Below are positions 29,460-39,425 of a stretch of DNA of 43,957 nucleotides, piece after piece. Every line of letters begins with the position of its first letter. The stretch's first letter is position 1. Where the stretch lies: assembly GCA_026391115.1 (NCBI GenBank), contig JAPLER010000068.1:1-43957 (forward strand), in the 5' to 3' direction. The notes beneath the pieces were generated by a model that saw only the letters and a list, made by a program, of their open reading frames with translations, did no database searches and was not told the DNA's origin. Source of the DNA: Bacteroidota bacterium (GTDB lineage Bacteria; Bacteroidota; Bacteroidia; Chitinophagales; Chitinophagaceae). Position numbers and translations under genes: made by a program.

Positions 29460-29576
29460 ATGAATATAAAATCTTTTAGCACAGGAATCACCATTTATAC
29501 AGGTATAATGATGTTAATTTTTATTGGTTTAATTGTGTATATTATTTTCAAATCAAAAAAAGAAAAGGAACAATAA
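29460..29576 (+). CDS. Candidate 38-aa single-TM small protein
   Basis: MNIKSFSTGITIYTGIMMLIFIGLIVYIIFKSKKEKEQ*; below ORF-track length cutoff. Confidence 0.5.
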   Translation: MNIKSFSTGITIYTGIMMLIFIGLIVYIIFKSKKEKEQ

Positions 29577-29583
29577 TGTAGAA

Positions 29584-31230
29584 TTAAACCTGAAAAACTC
29601 CAGTTTTAAATTCAGCCATTTCAGGATTATTATTTGCTGCAGTAATTGCTTCACTAATATATAAACGAGTTTCAATTGGATTAATAATCTCATCAACCCA
29701 AAGCCTTGCTGCTGCATAGTATGGCGATGTTTGTTTATCGTAGCGTTGCATAATTTCATCAAGCAATTTCTTTTCATCTTCTGCACTTACTTCCTTGCCT
29801 TTTGCTTTTTCACTTGCCACTTGAATTTGCAGTAAAGTTTTAGCTGCACTACCACCACCCATTACTGCAATTTTTGCACTAGGCCAGGCATAAATAAATC
29901 TTGGATCATAGGCTTTGCCACACATTGCATAATTACCAGCACCATAGCTATTGCCAGTAATAATGGTAATCTTTGGAACAACAGAATTGCTTACAGCATT
30001 CACCAATTTTGCTCCATCTTTTATAATACCACTATGTTCACTTCTGCTACCCACCATAAAGCCAGTAACATCTTGCAAGAAAATTAATGGTATCTTTTTT
30101 TGGTTACAATTCATAATAAAACGTGCAGCTTTATCGGCACTATCGTTATAAATTACACCGCCAATTTGCATTTCTCCTTTTGCAGTTTTAGAAATTAATC
30201 TTTGATTGGCAACAATACCAACTGCCCAACCATCAAGCCTAGCATAACCACACATAATTGTTTTGCCATAGTCTTGCTTAAACTCATCAAAACTGGTTGT
30301 TCCATCTTCATTGGCATCAACCATTCTTTCAATAATTTCAGCAACATTATAGGGCTTCAAATTATTCTCTCCCATTATGCTATAAATTTCTTCAGGGTTC
30401 TTACTTGGTTCAAAAGCCTTGCTGCGATTGAATCCTGCTTTATTGGTATCACCAAGTTTACTGAATATTTTTTTAATGTGGTCTAAACATTCTTGCTCTG
30501 TTGCAAATTTATAATCTGCAATACCACTTATAGAATTATGTGTAGTAGCACCACCCAAAGTTTCATTGTCAATATCTTCACCTATAGCAGCTTTTACCAA
30601 ATAACTTCCTGCTAAAAAAATACTTCCATTGCCTTCAACCATTAAAGTTTCATCGCTCATTATGGGTAAGTAAGCACCACCTGCAACACAAGCTCCCATT
30701 ACAGCAGCAATCTGTGTAATGCCCATTGCACTCATTTTAGCATTGTTTCTAAAAATTCTACCAAAGTGTTCTTTATCAGGAAAAATTTCATCTTGCATTG
30801 GTAAAAACACACCTGCACTATCTACTAAATAAATGATAGGCAAATGGTTTTCCATTGCAATTTCTTGCAGTCGCAAATTCTTTTTACCAGTAATAGGAAA
30901 CCAAGCACCAGCTTTTACAGTTTGATCATTAGCAACAATCATACATTGCTTGCCACTAACATAGCCTAGACCAGCAACAGTTCCTGCAGCAGGGCAACCA
31001 CCTTGCTCTTCATACATTTCGTATCCTGCAAAAGCACCAATTTCTATAAAGGTTGAATCTTTATCAATTAAATATTCTATGCGTTCACGTGCAACAAGTT
31101 TGTTACGTTCGTGTTGTTTTTCAATGGACTTTTTTCCGCCGCCTAATTTTATTTTATCAAATTTTTGTTGCCTGTCACTCCACAACATTTTCATCCAATC
31201 TTCATTTTTATTTGCTTCAATATTTTGCAT
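29584..31230 (-). CDS. Acyl-CoA carboxylase carboxyltransferase subunit
   Basis: GGGKKSIEKQHERNKLVARERIEYLID, GCPAAGTVAGLGYVSGKQCMIVANDQTVKAG, GNSYGAGNYAMCGKAYDPRFIYAWPSAKIAVMGG. Confidence 0.94.
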   Translation of the reverse strand: MQNIEANKNEDWMKMLWSDRQQKFDKIKLGGGKKSIEKQHERNKLVARERIEYLIDKDSTFIEIGAFAGYEMYEEQGGCPAAGTVAGLGYVSGKQCMIVANDQTVKAGAWFPITGKKNLRLQEIAMENHLPIIYLVDSAGVFLPMQDEIFPDKEHFGRIFRNNAKMSAMGITQIAAVMGACVAGGAYLPIMSDETLMVEGNGSIFLAGSYLVKAAIGEDIDNETLGGATTHNSISGIADYKFATEQECLDHIKKIFSKLGDTNKAGFNRSKAFEPSKNPEEIYSIMGENNLKPYNVAEIIERMVDANEDGTTSFDEFKQDYGKTIMCGYARLDGWAVGIVANQRLISKTAKGEMQIGGVIYNDSADKAARFIMNCNQKKIPLIFLQDVTGFMVGSRSEHSGIIKDGAKLVNAVSNSVVPKITIITGNSYGAGNYAMCGKAYDPRFIYAWPSAKIAVMGGGSAAKTLLQIQVASEKAKGKEVSAEDEKKLLDEIMQRYDKQTSPYYAAARLWVDEIINPIETRLYISEAITAANNNPEMAEFKTGVFQV

Positions 31231-31426
31231 ACTTACAAGTGTTAGCTTTTGGCAAATATAGAGGGCTTAATGAAAAAACTTAAATAGTGGTAAGCACTTA
31301 ATTTAATACAATGCATATGGGTTAAACCTAGAATCTTATTAAAAAAAAATATTTTTCAGCAAACAGAAAAACTATTTTCCTTTTAGTAAACCTTTTCATT
31401 AACCTTTACACGCAAAAAAAAACACT

Positions 31427-32260
31427 ATGAATAAAGTATGGTTTATAACGGGCTGTTCCACAGGTTTTGGTAGAGCCCTAGCAACAGAAGTATTACAAGC
31501 AGGTTATAGCGTAGTAGTTACTGCTCGTAAAACAGAAGATATAGAAGACTTAGTAGCTGCTTATCCAAACACTTCAATCGCTTTGGCATTAGACGTTACC
31601 AATGATGCACAAATTTCATCAGCAGTTGATAAAGCTGTTGGAAGATTTGGTAAAATTGATGTGCTGGTAAATAATGCTGGTATTGGCTATTTTGGTGCTA
31701 TTGAAGAAAGTGAAGATGCAGAAGTGAGAAGAATGTTTGAAATAAATGTTTTTGGCTTGGGCAAAATGATAAGTGCAGTATTGCCAACAATGCGTAAACA
31801 ACATAGCGGACATATTGTGAACGTGGCATCAATTGGTGGTTTAATGGCATTTCCTGCTCTTGGTTATTACAATGCTACCAAGTTTGCTGTAGATGGTTTA
31901 TCAGAAGCTTTGTCTAAAGAAGTAGCTCCTTTAGGTATAAAAGTTACTATTATTTGCCCAAGTGGTTTTAGAACAGATTGGGCTGGACGTAGTGCAAATA
32001 ATTCTAAAATTGTAATTGATGATTATGCAGCATCTGCACATCAGACCAAAGACAATATAAGAGGCTACAGTGGCAATCAACCTGGCGATCCAGCAAGGGC
32101 TGCCAAAGCAATTGTAAAAGCAGTTGAAGCAGAAAACCCACCATTGCGTTTACTGCTTGGAGTTGGTGCACTTAAAAATGGTCGTTTAAAACTGGAACAA
32201 TTAAAACACGATTTTGATACTTGGGCTGAAACTACTGAATGGGCCGACAATCCACTTTAA
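31427..32260 (+). CDS. Short-chain dehydrogenase/reductase
   Basis: WFITGCSTGFGRALATEVLQAGY, VLVNNAGIGYFG, YYNATKFAVDGLSEAL. Confidence 0.93.
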   Translation: MNKVWFITGCSTGFGRALATEVLQAGYSVVVTARKTEDIEDLVAAYPNTSIALALDVTNDAQISSAVDKAVGRFGKIDVLVNNAGIGYFGAIEESEDAEVRRMFEINVFGLGKMISAVLPTMRKQHSGHIVNVASIGGLMAFPALGYYNATKFAVDGLSEALSKEVAPLGIKVTIICPSGFRTDWAGRSANNSKIVIDDYAASAHQTKDNIRGYSGNQPGDPARAAKAIVKAVEAENPPLRLLLGVGALKNGRLKLEQLKHDFDTWAETTEWADNPL

Positions 32261-32270
32261 ATTTTTAAAT

Positions 32271-32316
32271 TATATAAATAAAAGGCTGTCAAAATTGACA
32301 GCCTTTTATTTATATA
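32271..32316. terminator. Bidirectional intrinsic terminator
   Basis: Perfect 21-bp stem TATATAAATAAAAGGCTGTCA-aaat-TGACAGCCTTTTATTTATATA between convergent genes. Confidence 0.9.
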
Positions 32317-32342
32317 AAATCTTAATACAACAGAATGTTTAC

Positions 32343-32789
32343 TTACGCTGCAACCAATTTACTTGCACTTCTATAAACAAAAGAATTGCAAATATGTCTG
32401 CGTGCAAAACGTGCTTGAGATGGTGCGTTTACCAATTTTACATAAGTGGCTTTTGGCACACCAAAATATTCGTAACAACTACCATCAGAAAATGTGATAG
32501 TTAATTGTTCGTTTTTATATTCAAAGTCTTCAATACTAGCAATGGTAATAGTTTCAGTGTATTGGTCAAAAGTTGCAGCAATAGTTTCGGGTGCAATACT
32601 TACCAAGAAATGATACGCTTCAATAATTTTTTTGCTCTTTATTTCAGCAGCTAATTTTTCCTCTTCATTATCTTGAAATTTATCAGGATGACAATCCTTC
32701 ATTAAGTTTCTGTAAATCGATTTTAGCTCTTTTAATTCTGTATCTTTTGTAACCTCCAAAAGCCTTCTGTAATTATCTATTTTTTTCAT
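32343..32789 (-). CDS. J-domain-like protein fused to KTSC domain
   Basis: YRNLMKDCHPDKF (HPD motif) N-terminal; CYEYFGVPKATYVKLVNAPSQARFARRHICNSF C-terminal KTSC-like. Confidence 0.72.
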   Translation of the reverse strand: MKKIDNYRRLLEVTKDTELKELKSIYRNLMKDCHPDKFQDNEEEKLAAEIKSKKIIEAYHFLVSIAPETIAATFDQYTETITIASIEDFEYKNEQLTITFSDGSCYEYFGVPKATYVKLVNAPSQARFARRHICNSFVYRSASKLVAA

Positions 32790-32928
32790 AAAGGTTGCAA
32801 ATGTAGGTGATTGAGTTTTATGGTTTGCATTCCTCAAATCAACTTTAAGTAAAGTCTCAAATTGTTTTTAAGTATTTAGATAGGAAATAAAATCATAATT
32901 GAATATACCTTTGACATAACTTATTACT

Positions 32929-33525
32929 TTGAATTACTTAGCACACGCATATTTTTCCTTTAATCATCCACAGGTTTTGGTGGGCAATATGATTAGCGAT
33001 TTTGTAAAAGGCAAACAGCAATATGATTTTCCAAACGATATACAAAAAGGCATTCAATTACACAGGATAATAGATAATTTTACTGATACACATACAGTAA
33101 TTAGCAAAGCAAAAAATTTGTTTAAGCCAGAAATAGGGTTATATGCTGGAGCATTCGTAGATATTGCATTTGATTATTTTTTAGCAAATGATGCAACTGT
33201 GTTTTCCACAGATGAGAATTTACTGGATTTCACTCAAAATGTTTATGAAGTACTGAATCTACACCAACAATGTTTGCCAGAAAAATTTAATACAATTTTA
33301 CCACATATGCAACAACACAATTGGTTGTATAATTACAAACAAACAATAGGTATTGAAAAGAGTTTTGCAGGGTTAACTCGAAGGGCAAAATATATTAACA
33401 CATCACACGAATCTTTTACTGTCTTTACAAGTAATATAAATGCCTTACAAGAATGTTATGATGAATATATTATAGATTTAAAAGAGTTTAGCAACGATGC
33501 TTTTCTGCAACTTTTTTCTAAGTAG
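32929..33525 (+). CDS. Acyl carrier protein phosphodiesterase-like (AcpH family)
   Basis: MNYLAHAYFSFNHPQVLVGNMISDFVKGKQQYDFPNDIQKGIQLHRIIDNFTDTH. Confidence 0.88.
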   Translation: MNYLAHAYFSFNHPQVLVGNMISDFVKGKQQYDFPNDIQKGIQLHRIIDNFTDTHTVISKAKNLFKPEIGLYAGAFVDIAFDYFLANDATVFSTDENLLDFTQNVYEVLNLHQQCLPEKFNTILPHMQQHNWLYNYKQTIGIEKSFAGLTRRAKYINTSHESFTVFTSNINALQECYDEYIIDLKEFSNDAFLQLFSK

Positions 33526-33572
33526 AACACTTAATCACTATAAATTGCAGCAATTTATAATTACTTATTTTT

Positions 33573-34451
33573 ATGAAAAAACTTTTCTTACTCACCATTG
33601 TTGCATTTGTAACTGCATTTTTACTAGGCTATAGTTTTAAAAAAAATACACCAAAACCTCTGACACCAGAGTGTTACATAAGTTGCTATAATGCAGAAAC
33701 CAGAGAAATGATAGCACTAGATGCTTTAAAAAAAGGTTTCTCTAGCCTGCATACCGCACCCATAAATTTTGTACTGGAAAATCCAAAAGGAAAAAATATT
33801 AAATATACTGCAGCAGATGGAACTACTTGCAATGCCTATTTTATTAAAAGTAAAAAGAAAAGTAAAAATTGGTTATTTGTAATTCAGGAGTGGTGGGGTT
33901 TAAACGACTACATTAAAAGAGAAGCTGATAAATATTCAGATGATTTAAAAGATGTAAATGTTATTGCATTGGATATGTATGATGGCAAAATTGCCACATC
34001 GCCTGATAGTGCAATGAAATATATGAGTACATCAAAAAAAGAAAGATTGGAAACTATTGTAAATGCCACTATAAACTATGCTGGAAAAAAAGCAAACATT
34101 TACACAGTAGGTTGGTGTTTTGGTGGTGGTTGGAGTTTACAATCAACAATATTAGCAGGCAAGCAAGCAAAAGGTTGTGTTATGTACTATGGCAGGCCAG
34201 AAAATAATATTGAGAAATTAAAGACAATAAACTGTGATGTGATTGCTTTGTTTGGCAACCAAGATAAAGCCATCAATAAAGAAATTGTAAACAAGTTTGA
34301 AGAAGATATGAAAACTGCTGACAAAAAAATGTTTTTGTATAGATATGAAGCTGGACATGGTTTTGCCAATCCATCAAATCCAAGTTATAATAAAGAATTT
34401 ACAAGTGATGCTCATACCAAAGCAATTACTTTTTTGAAAGAAAGAATGTAG
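33573..34451 (+). CDS. Dienelactone hydrolase family protein
   Basis: FVIQEWWGLNDYIKREADKY, VGWCFGGGWSLQ, GHGFANPSNPSYN. Confidence 0.88.
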   Translation: MKKLFLLTIVAFVTAFLLGYSFKKNTPKPLTPECYISCYNAETREMIALDALKKGFSSLHTAPINFVLENPKGKNIKYTAADGTTCNAYFIKSKKKSKNWLFVIQEWWGLNDYIKREADKYSDDLKDVNVIALDMYDGKIATSPDSAMKYMSTSKKERLETIVNATINYAGKKANIYTVGWCFGGGWSLQSTILAGKQAKGCVMYYGRPENNIEKLKTINCDVIALFGNQDKAINKEIVNKFEEDMKTADKKMFLYRYEAGHGFANPSNPSYNKEFTSDAHTKAITFLKERM

Positions 34452-34470
34452 GTAAAAGTATTTTTTCAAT

Positions 34471-34509
34471 AAAGAAAAAGCCTCGCAAATTTTGCGAGGC
34501 TTTTTCTTT
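34471..34509. terminator. Bidirectional intrinsic terminator
   Basis: AAAGAAAAAGCCTCGCAAA-t-TTTGCGAGGCTTTTTCTTT, near-perfect palindrome between a + CDS and a - tRNA. Confidence 0.9.
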
Positions 34510-34511
34510 AG

Positions 34512-34596
34512 CGGAGAGAGAGGGATTCGAACCCCCGGACCTGTAACAGTCAACAGTTTTCAAGACTGCCGCAATCGACCACTCTGCCATCTCTCC
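34512..34596 (-). tRNA. tRNA-Ser (anticodon TGA)
   Basis: GGAGAGATGGCAGAGTGGTCGATTGCGGCAGTCTTGAAAACTGTTGACTGTTACAGGTCCGGGGGTTCGAATCCCTCTCTCTCCG; long variable arm, GGTTCGAATCC T-arm. Confidence 0.95.
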
Positions 34597-34601
34597 AGTT
34601 G

Positions 34602-34633
34602 CAAAATAATAGGTTGAGTTCTTATCCACCAAA
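34602..34633 (-). promoter_or_regulatory. Possible Bacteroidetes housekeeping promoter of tRNA-Ser
   Basis: Minus strand TTTG-n20-TTATTTTG, close to TTTG-n19-TAnnTTTG. Confidence 0.3.
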
Positions 34634-34808
34634 AAATATTAATAATAAAAACGAAAAATCTTTGAAATGCTTGCAAATGCTGCATTTCAACAAACTCGAA
34701 AATACAAACAAGCATTTTGTCAAAATTCAAAAAATATACTGCCAATATTTCCTCTTTCTTTGAGTGGCAAAAAAATTGACTCTGTGGTTTTCTCAAAAAA
34801 AGAATGTA

Positions 34809-35366
34809 ATGCAAGAAAAAGAAACTGTTGAAATAGAACAAGAACCAGTAGAAATGAATGTGAATGCAGATGAAAATCCTGCTGGTAATACCCACTTAAA
34901 CGAGCCTGTTAATGAAAGCGAAGTTGAAAAGCTACAAGCAGAGTTAGCTGAGCAAAAAGATAAATTTATACGTTTAATGGCAGAATTTGAAAATTATAAA
35001 CGTAGAACCAGCAAAGAAAGAATTGAATTGATACAAACGGCTGGAAAAGATGTAATTATTAGTATGCTTGATGTTTTGGATGATGTAGACAGAGCAGAAA
35101 AACAATTGCAATCTACTGACGACATTGCTATACAAAAAGAAGGCATTCAACTTGTGTTTAATAAAATAAGAAGTAATCTTTCTAGTAAAGGTTTAAAAGC
35201 AATGGAAAGTATCAACACAGATTTTGATGTCGAAAAGCATGAAGCTATTACCGAAATACCTGCACCCACAGAAGATTTAAAAGGAAAGGTTTTAGACGAA
35301 GTGACCAAAGGTTATTATTTAAATGAAAAAATTATACGATTTGCTAAAGTAGTTGTAGCGAATTAA
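34809..35366 (+). CDS. grpE: GrpE nucleotide exchange factor
   Basis: FIRLMAEFENYKRRTSKERIELIQTAGKDVIISMLDVLDDVDRA; start at MQEKETVEIEQ. Confidence 0.94.
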   Translation: MQEKETVEIEQEPVEMNVNADENPAGNTHLNEPVNESEVEKLQAELAEQKDKFIRLMAEFENYKRRTSKERIELIQTAGKDVIISMLDVLDDVDRAEKQLQSTDDIAIQKEGIQLVFNKIRSNLSSKGLKAMESINTDFDVEKHEAITEIPAPTEDLKGKVLDEVTKGYYLNEKIIRFAKVVVAN

Positions 35367-35379
35367 TTCACAATAATCG

Positions 35380-35406
35380 AATTGACAAGTAACTTTTTTG
35401 TCAATT
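35380..35406 (+). other. Hairpin in the grpE-dnaJ intergenic region
   Basis: AATTGACAA-gtaactttt-TTGTCAATT, perfect 9-bp stem. Confidence 0.55.
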
Positions 35407-35422
35407 TGAAAATTGATTTTAT

Positions 35423-36561
35423 ATGTCAAAAAGAGATTATTACGAAATACTTGGGGTAGGCAAATCTTCATCTGCCGATGAAATAAAAAAAGCTTACCGA
35501 AAAACAGCAATGCAATTTCATCCAGACAGAAATCCTGGTGATAAAGCAGCTGAAGAAAAATTTAAAGAAGCAGCCGAAGCTTACGAAGTTTTGAGTGATG
35601 CAGATAAGCGTGCTAAGTACGATAGATTTGGTCACCAAGCATTTCAGGGAGCAGCAGGTGGCGGTTTTCATAACACAAATGCTGAGGATATTTTTAGTCA
35701 CTTTGGTGATATTTTTGGAAATGCTGGCTTTGGAGATTTTTTTGGTGGTGGTGGGCAAAGGCAACGTGGCGGTAAACAAACTGGTCAAAGAGGCAGTAAT
35801 TTACGCATAAAAATAAAATTAAATTATGCAGATATAGCTAAGTAAAAGTAAAAAAACATATTGTTTGTGATACTTGTGGTGGTAATGGTGCTAAAGATAA
35901 AAGTAGTTTTCAAAGTTGTAATACTTGTGGTGGAAGTGGTCAAGTACGCAGAGTGCAAAATACTTTTTTAGGTCAGATGCAAACTGTAACTACTTGCCCA
36001 ACTTGTAGTGGCGAGGGTTCTATTATTACTGCACGATGTGGAAGTTGTAAAGGAGAAGGAAGAATGTTTGGTGAAGAGATGATTAACATTGAAATTCCTG
36101 CTGGTGTGCAAGAAGGTATGCAATTAAGTATGAGTGGCAAAGGAAATGCTGGTGAACGTGGTGGCTATCCTGGTGATTTAATCATACAAATTGAAGAAGA
36201 ACAACATCCAGAACTACATAGGGATGGGTTGAATGTAGCTTATGATTTATTCATATCTTTTCCTGAAGCAGTATTTGGCACAGAAGCAGAAGTGCCAACT
36301 ATTACAGGACGAGCAAAAGTTAAAATTCCTGCTGGCACACATAGTGGAAAAATATTGCGTTTAAAAGGCAAAGGGTTCCCCGAAGTGCAAGGTTATGCAA
36401 GAGGCGACCAAATGATATATGTAAATGTATGGACTCCACAAAATGTAAGTAGTGAAGAGAAATCTACGCTAGAAAAATTGAGTAAAAGCGACAACTTTAT
36501 ACCGAGACCAGACAAAAAAGAGAAAAGTTTTTTTGAAAGAGTTAGAGAAGCATTTAGTTAA
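35423..36561 (+). CDS. dnaJ: Chaperone DnaJ with small out-of-frame deletion
   Basis: [36 protein letters not shown] ... NYADIAK* | [51 protein letters not shown]. Confidence 0.94.
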
Positions 36562-36571
36562 TACCTAATAT

Positions 36572-36610
36572 AAAGAAAGAGGCAAGTTATTATAACTAGC
36601 CTCTTTCTTT
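36572..36610. terminator. Bidirectional terminator hairpin
   Basis: AAAGAAAGAGGCaAGTTAT / ATAACTaGCCTCTTTCTTT. Confidence 0.85.
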
Positions 36611-36613
36611 GTA

Positions 36614-37109
36614 TTAGTCTTCCTTACCACTTTTATCGCCTACAAACCAATCTTCTTTGTATTTGTTGAATATTTACTTTCTCCTCATCGCTCAATTTTT
36701 TATTGCTGTTAATGTTTTGCTCAAGCACTCTTAATCTATCTCTTAGCATTACAATTTTATGAAAAAAATCTTCAACAGGAATTTCTTTTGGCTTCAATGT
36801 TTTATCAAAAGGTTGCAATAACATCATACCTTTTTGCCAACGTTCGCCTAAGTAAACAGTTTCTTGCAAGCCGCCCCACATCTTTAAGATTTTTAACAGA
36901 GATTTTTCCACTTCATCTGTTGTTTCAATTTCTGTAGAAACATTTTCTGGCATTATATCATCTAATAAATTATCGGTTTTATCAATTTCTTTAATACCTA
37001 TATTGATAAAAGAAATTAAATATGTTGCATATTTTACAGCAATAATTACACCTGGTCCGTGGTATTGATGTGTAAGTCTTGTGCCTATTCCTAAAAGTGT
37101 TTGTTCCAT
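36614..37109 (-). CDS. Conserved hypothetical protein, frame broken near C-terminus
   Basis: MEQTLLGIGTRLTHQYHGPGVIIAVKYATYLISF...DEEKVNIQQ, then out of frame YKEDWFVGDKSGKED*. Confidence 0.6.
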
Positions 37110-37132
37110 AACTCTCTTTTGTTGTTTATCGT

Positions 37133-37157
37133 TTATAGTTAGCTATTTATTACTCTT
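37133..37157. repeat. Period-7 word repeat, intergenic
   Basis: GTTTATC GTTTATA GTTAGCT ATTT. Confidence 0.45.
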
Positions 37158-37159
37158 AT

Positions 37160-39425
37160 TTATAACTTAAAATTCTTTTTTATTGCATTGACAATCTTTA
37201 CAAATTTTTCTGTTTCTGTTTTTTGGTGCTTAATGAAACTATTTTCAGCAAAGCTTCCTAGCACATTATTCATTTCTACATCGCTATCATAAACCATTTT
37301 CCTAAACTCATTGCTGTAATCTTTTTCACGAGATGTTTCTATGTTTTTTGTAATCCATTTTTTTGTTTCAATAGCTTGAGGTAATAAAGTTGAAAACAGT
37401 TTTACATCTATTTTTTTAATTGAATGAATTGTATATAGAAGGCTTAATGCGTGTTGTAGTTTTTGAGTTGCATAATTGCTACTTGCATTTGTATAAAATA
37501 AATGTACATCATCCCAACTCTTTATTTTATTGGTTTTGATTTTTGTCTTCAAGGTTTCAACTTCTGTTGTAACTATCAATTGTCCACCAATATTTTGCCA
37601 AGTAGTTTGTTTTGCAACAGGCATTTTCTTAAATACTTCATCAATACTTTTTACTTTATTTACATTAATAAAATCTATTAAGCAGTTGGTTGCATAGTAG
37701 TTTATTAGATTTAAAAAAATATGATAAGCATTTGCTGTTTTCAGTAGCACTGCTTTGCGTTTATTATTTTCAAAAACATTTCCATCCACTTCAATTTCAT
37801 TACAAAAAACATCTTTGTTCAGCAACAATTCTTTACCTTTTCTTATACATTCTTCTTTTGAAAAAGAAGAATTATTTTCTTTGCAAAACGCCTTACCAAC
37901 AAGCTCTTCAAGTAATATTAATGATGCATATATTTCACTTATTGTATCTGGTGCTAAACTTGCATATTCTAAGTGTTGAATTTTTTCTACACGTTTATCT
38001 CTGTCAAAATATTTCCATTCGTTACGAGCTAGTGCATACATATTATACATAAACCAATATGCTGGCATTATTACCAATTTATCATTTGTAACGTCGTTAC
38101 TTACCAATGAAAAAGGAATTGGAATATTTAATTCGTTACTATAATCTCCTTTGGCAACAATAGTAAAACTGGCAAATTTTGAGTTGTGTTTTAAACTTAC
38201 ACACAAACCTGGCCAAAAGCCACGCCCAGCAATAATTTCACCATCTGCACCACGAGAATTATGATTACTACCAAGTGTTGCTCCTGCTGCTAAATTGCTT
38301 TGTCCGTATAACATTGCAGCACATAAAAAAGAGTTATTATGATGTTGTTCGTGTGAATAAAATATCAATGAATTTAAAACCTCGCAGCAAGAGATTGTTG
38401 AGTTGTAACCAAGAAAAGAATTCAATAGTCGAGCACCGTATTTTAATTGCGAATGTGATGATGTAATAAAATCTTGCTCCATATTTTAATTGAGAGTGAT
38501 TGGCTGTAATAAAACGAACAGCTTTAACGCCATAAAAAATTCTGGAGCCATAACCTACAATTCCATTAACCAATTCACAGCCTTCTCCTATTTGCGTTCT
38601 TCCTTCATTATCGCCACTGTTAATGGTTAAATTTTTTAACTTATTTGCACCTTTTATATAAGCATCTTCACCTACCCAAACATCTTTAATGCTTGCACTA
38701 TTTTTTATAATAGTTCTACTGCCTACTTTGCCATAAAAACCACGGGTAGTAGTAAATTTTTTTTCTGTTAATTCTTTTAACTTATTTAAAAATGCTTCAT
38801 CATCTCTATACTTGCTCCATAAATATGCATCGCCAGGTTGCATACCATTAAATGGCAAAACTTTACGACCTGCATTTTCATTGCATATTTCTAGCCAAAC
38901 ACGTTTATTTTCATCTTCTCCATCTTTTACCAAACCATTGCCAAACTTGGCAGTACTGCTGGTAACCATTTCATTTATGTTTATTAAAATGGCTTCATCG
39001 CCAATAATATAATGTGATAAATAATTGACATTATCTACAACAACATTATCGCCAAAATCGCAACTAATAATATTACTGTTATATAAGCCAACTGGCGTAG
39101 TTAAATCACTAAAAGATAAGCAAATGGATTCTAGTTTACCTATTCTAATTAACCCATTAAACTTGCAGTTTTTAACTAACTCTGGATTAAAAGATTCGCC
39201 AACAAAAATATTGTTCCAGTTATCGCTGGTATTGTTATTACGAACAAGAACTTCTATTTCATAAGCAGTTAAGTGTCTATAATTTCTGCCACTTCTTTCT
39301 TGCTGATTTCTTAAATAATATTCATCCTTTCCTTTGGGTAAATATTCTTTAGCAATAAAGTTATAGCCTAGTTGTGCTATAGGTGTTTTGTAAATTATAT
39401 TTTTTGTAGCGTTACTTGGCATCAA
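37160..39425 (-). CDS. DUF4954-like protein, broken by a 43-bp-period tandem duplication
   Basis: Two adjoining ORFs (38337-39425, 37160-38482), each carrying HSQLKYGAR at the junction. Hexapeptide/left-handed beta-helix-like N-terminal part. Confidence 0.7.
38431..38513. repeat. Imperfect tandem duplication, period 43 bp
   Basis: gagcaccgtattttaattgcgaatgtgatgatgtaataaaa / ttgctccatattttaattgagagtgattggctgtaataaaa. Confidence 0.85.

Noticed and set aside
35825-35870. Programmed frameshift in dnaJ
   Set aside because: Residues normally present (about GVEKKI) are missing, so a frame change alone would not restore the protein.
37690-38052. 120-aa plus-strand ORF
   Set aside because: Antisense within the DUF4954-like gene, no support.
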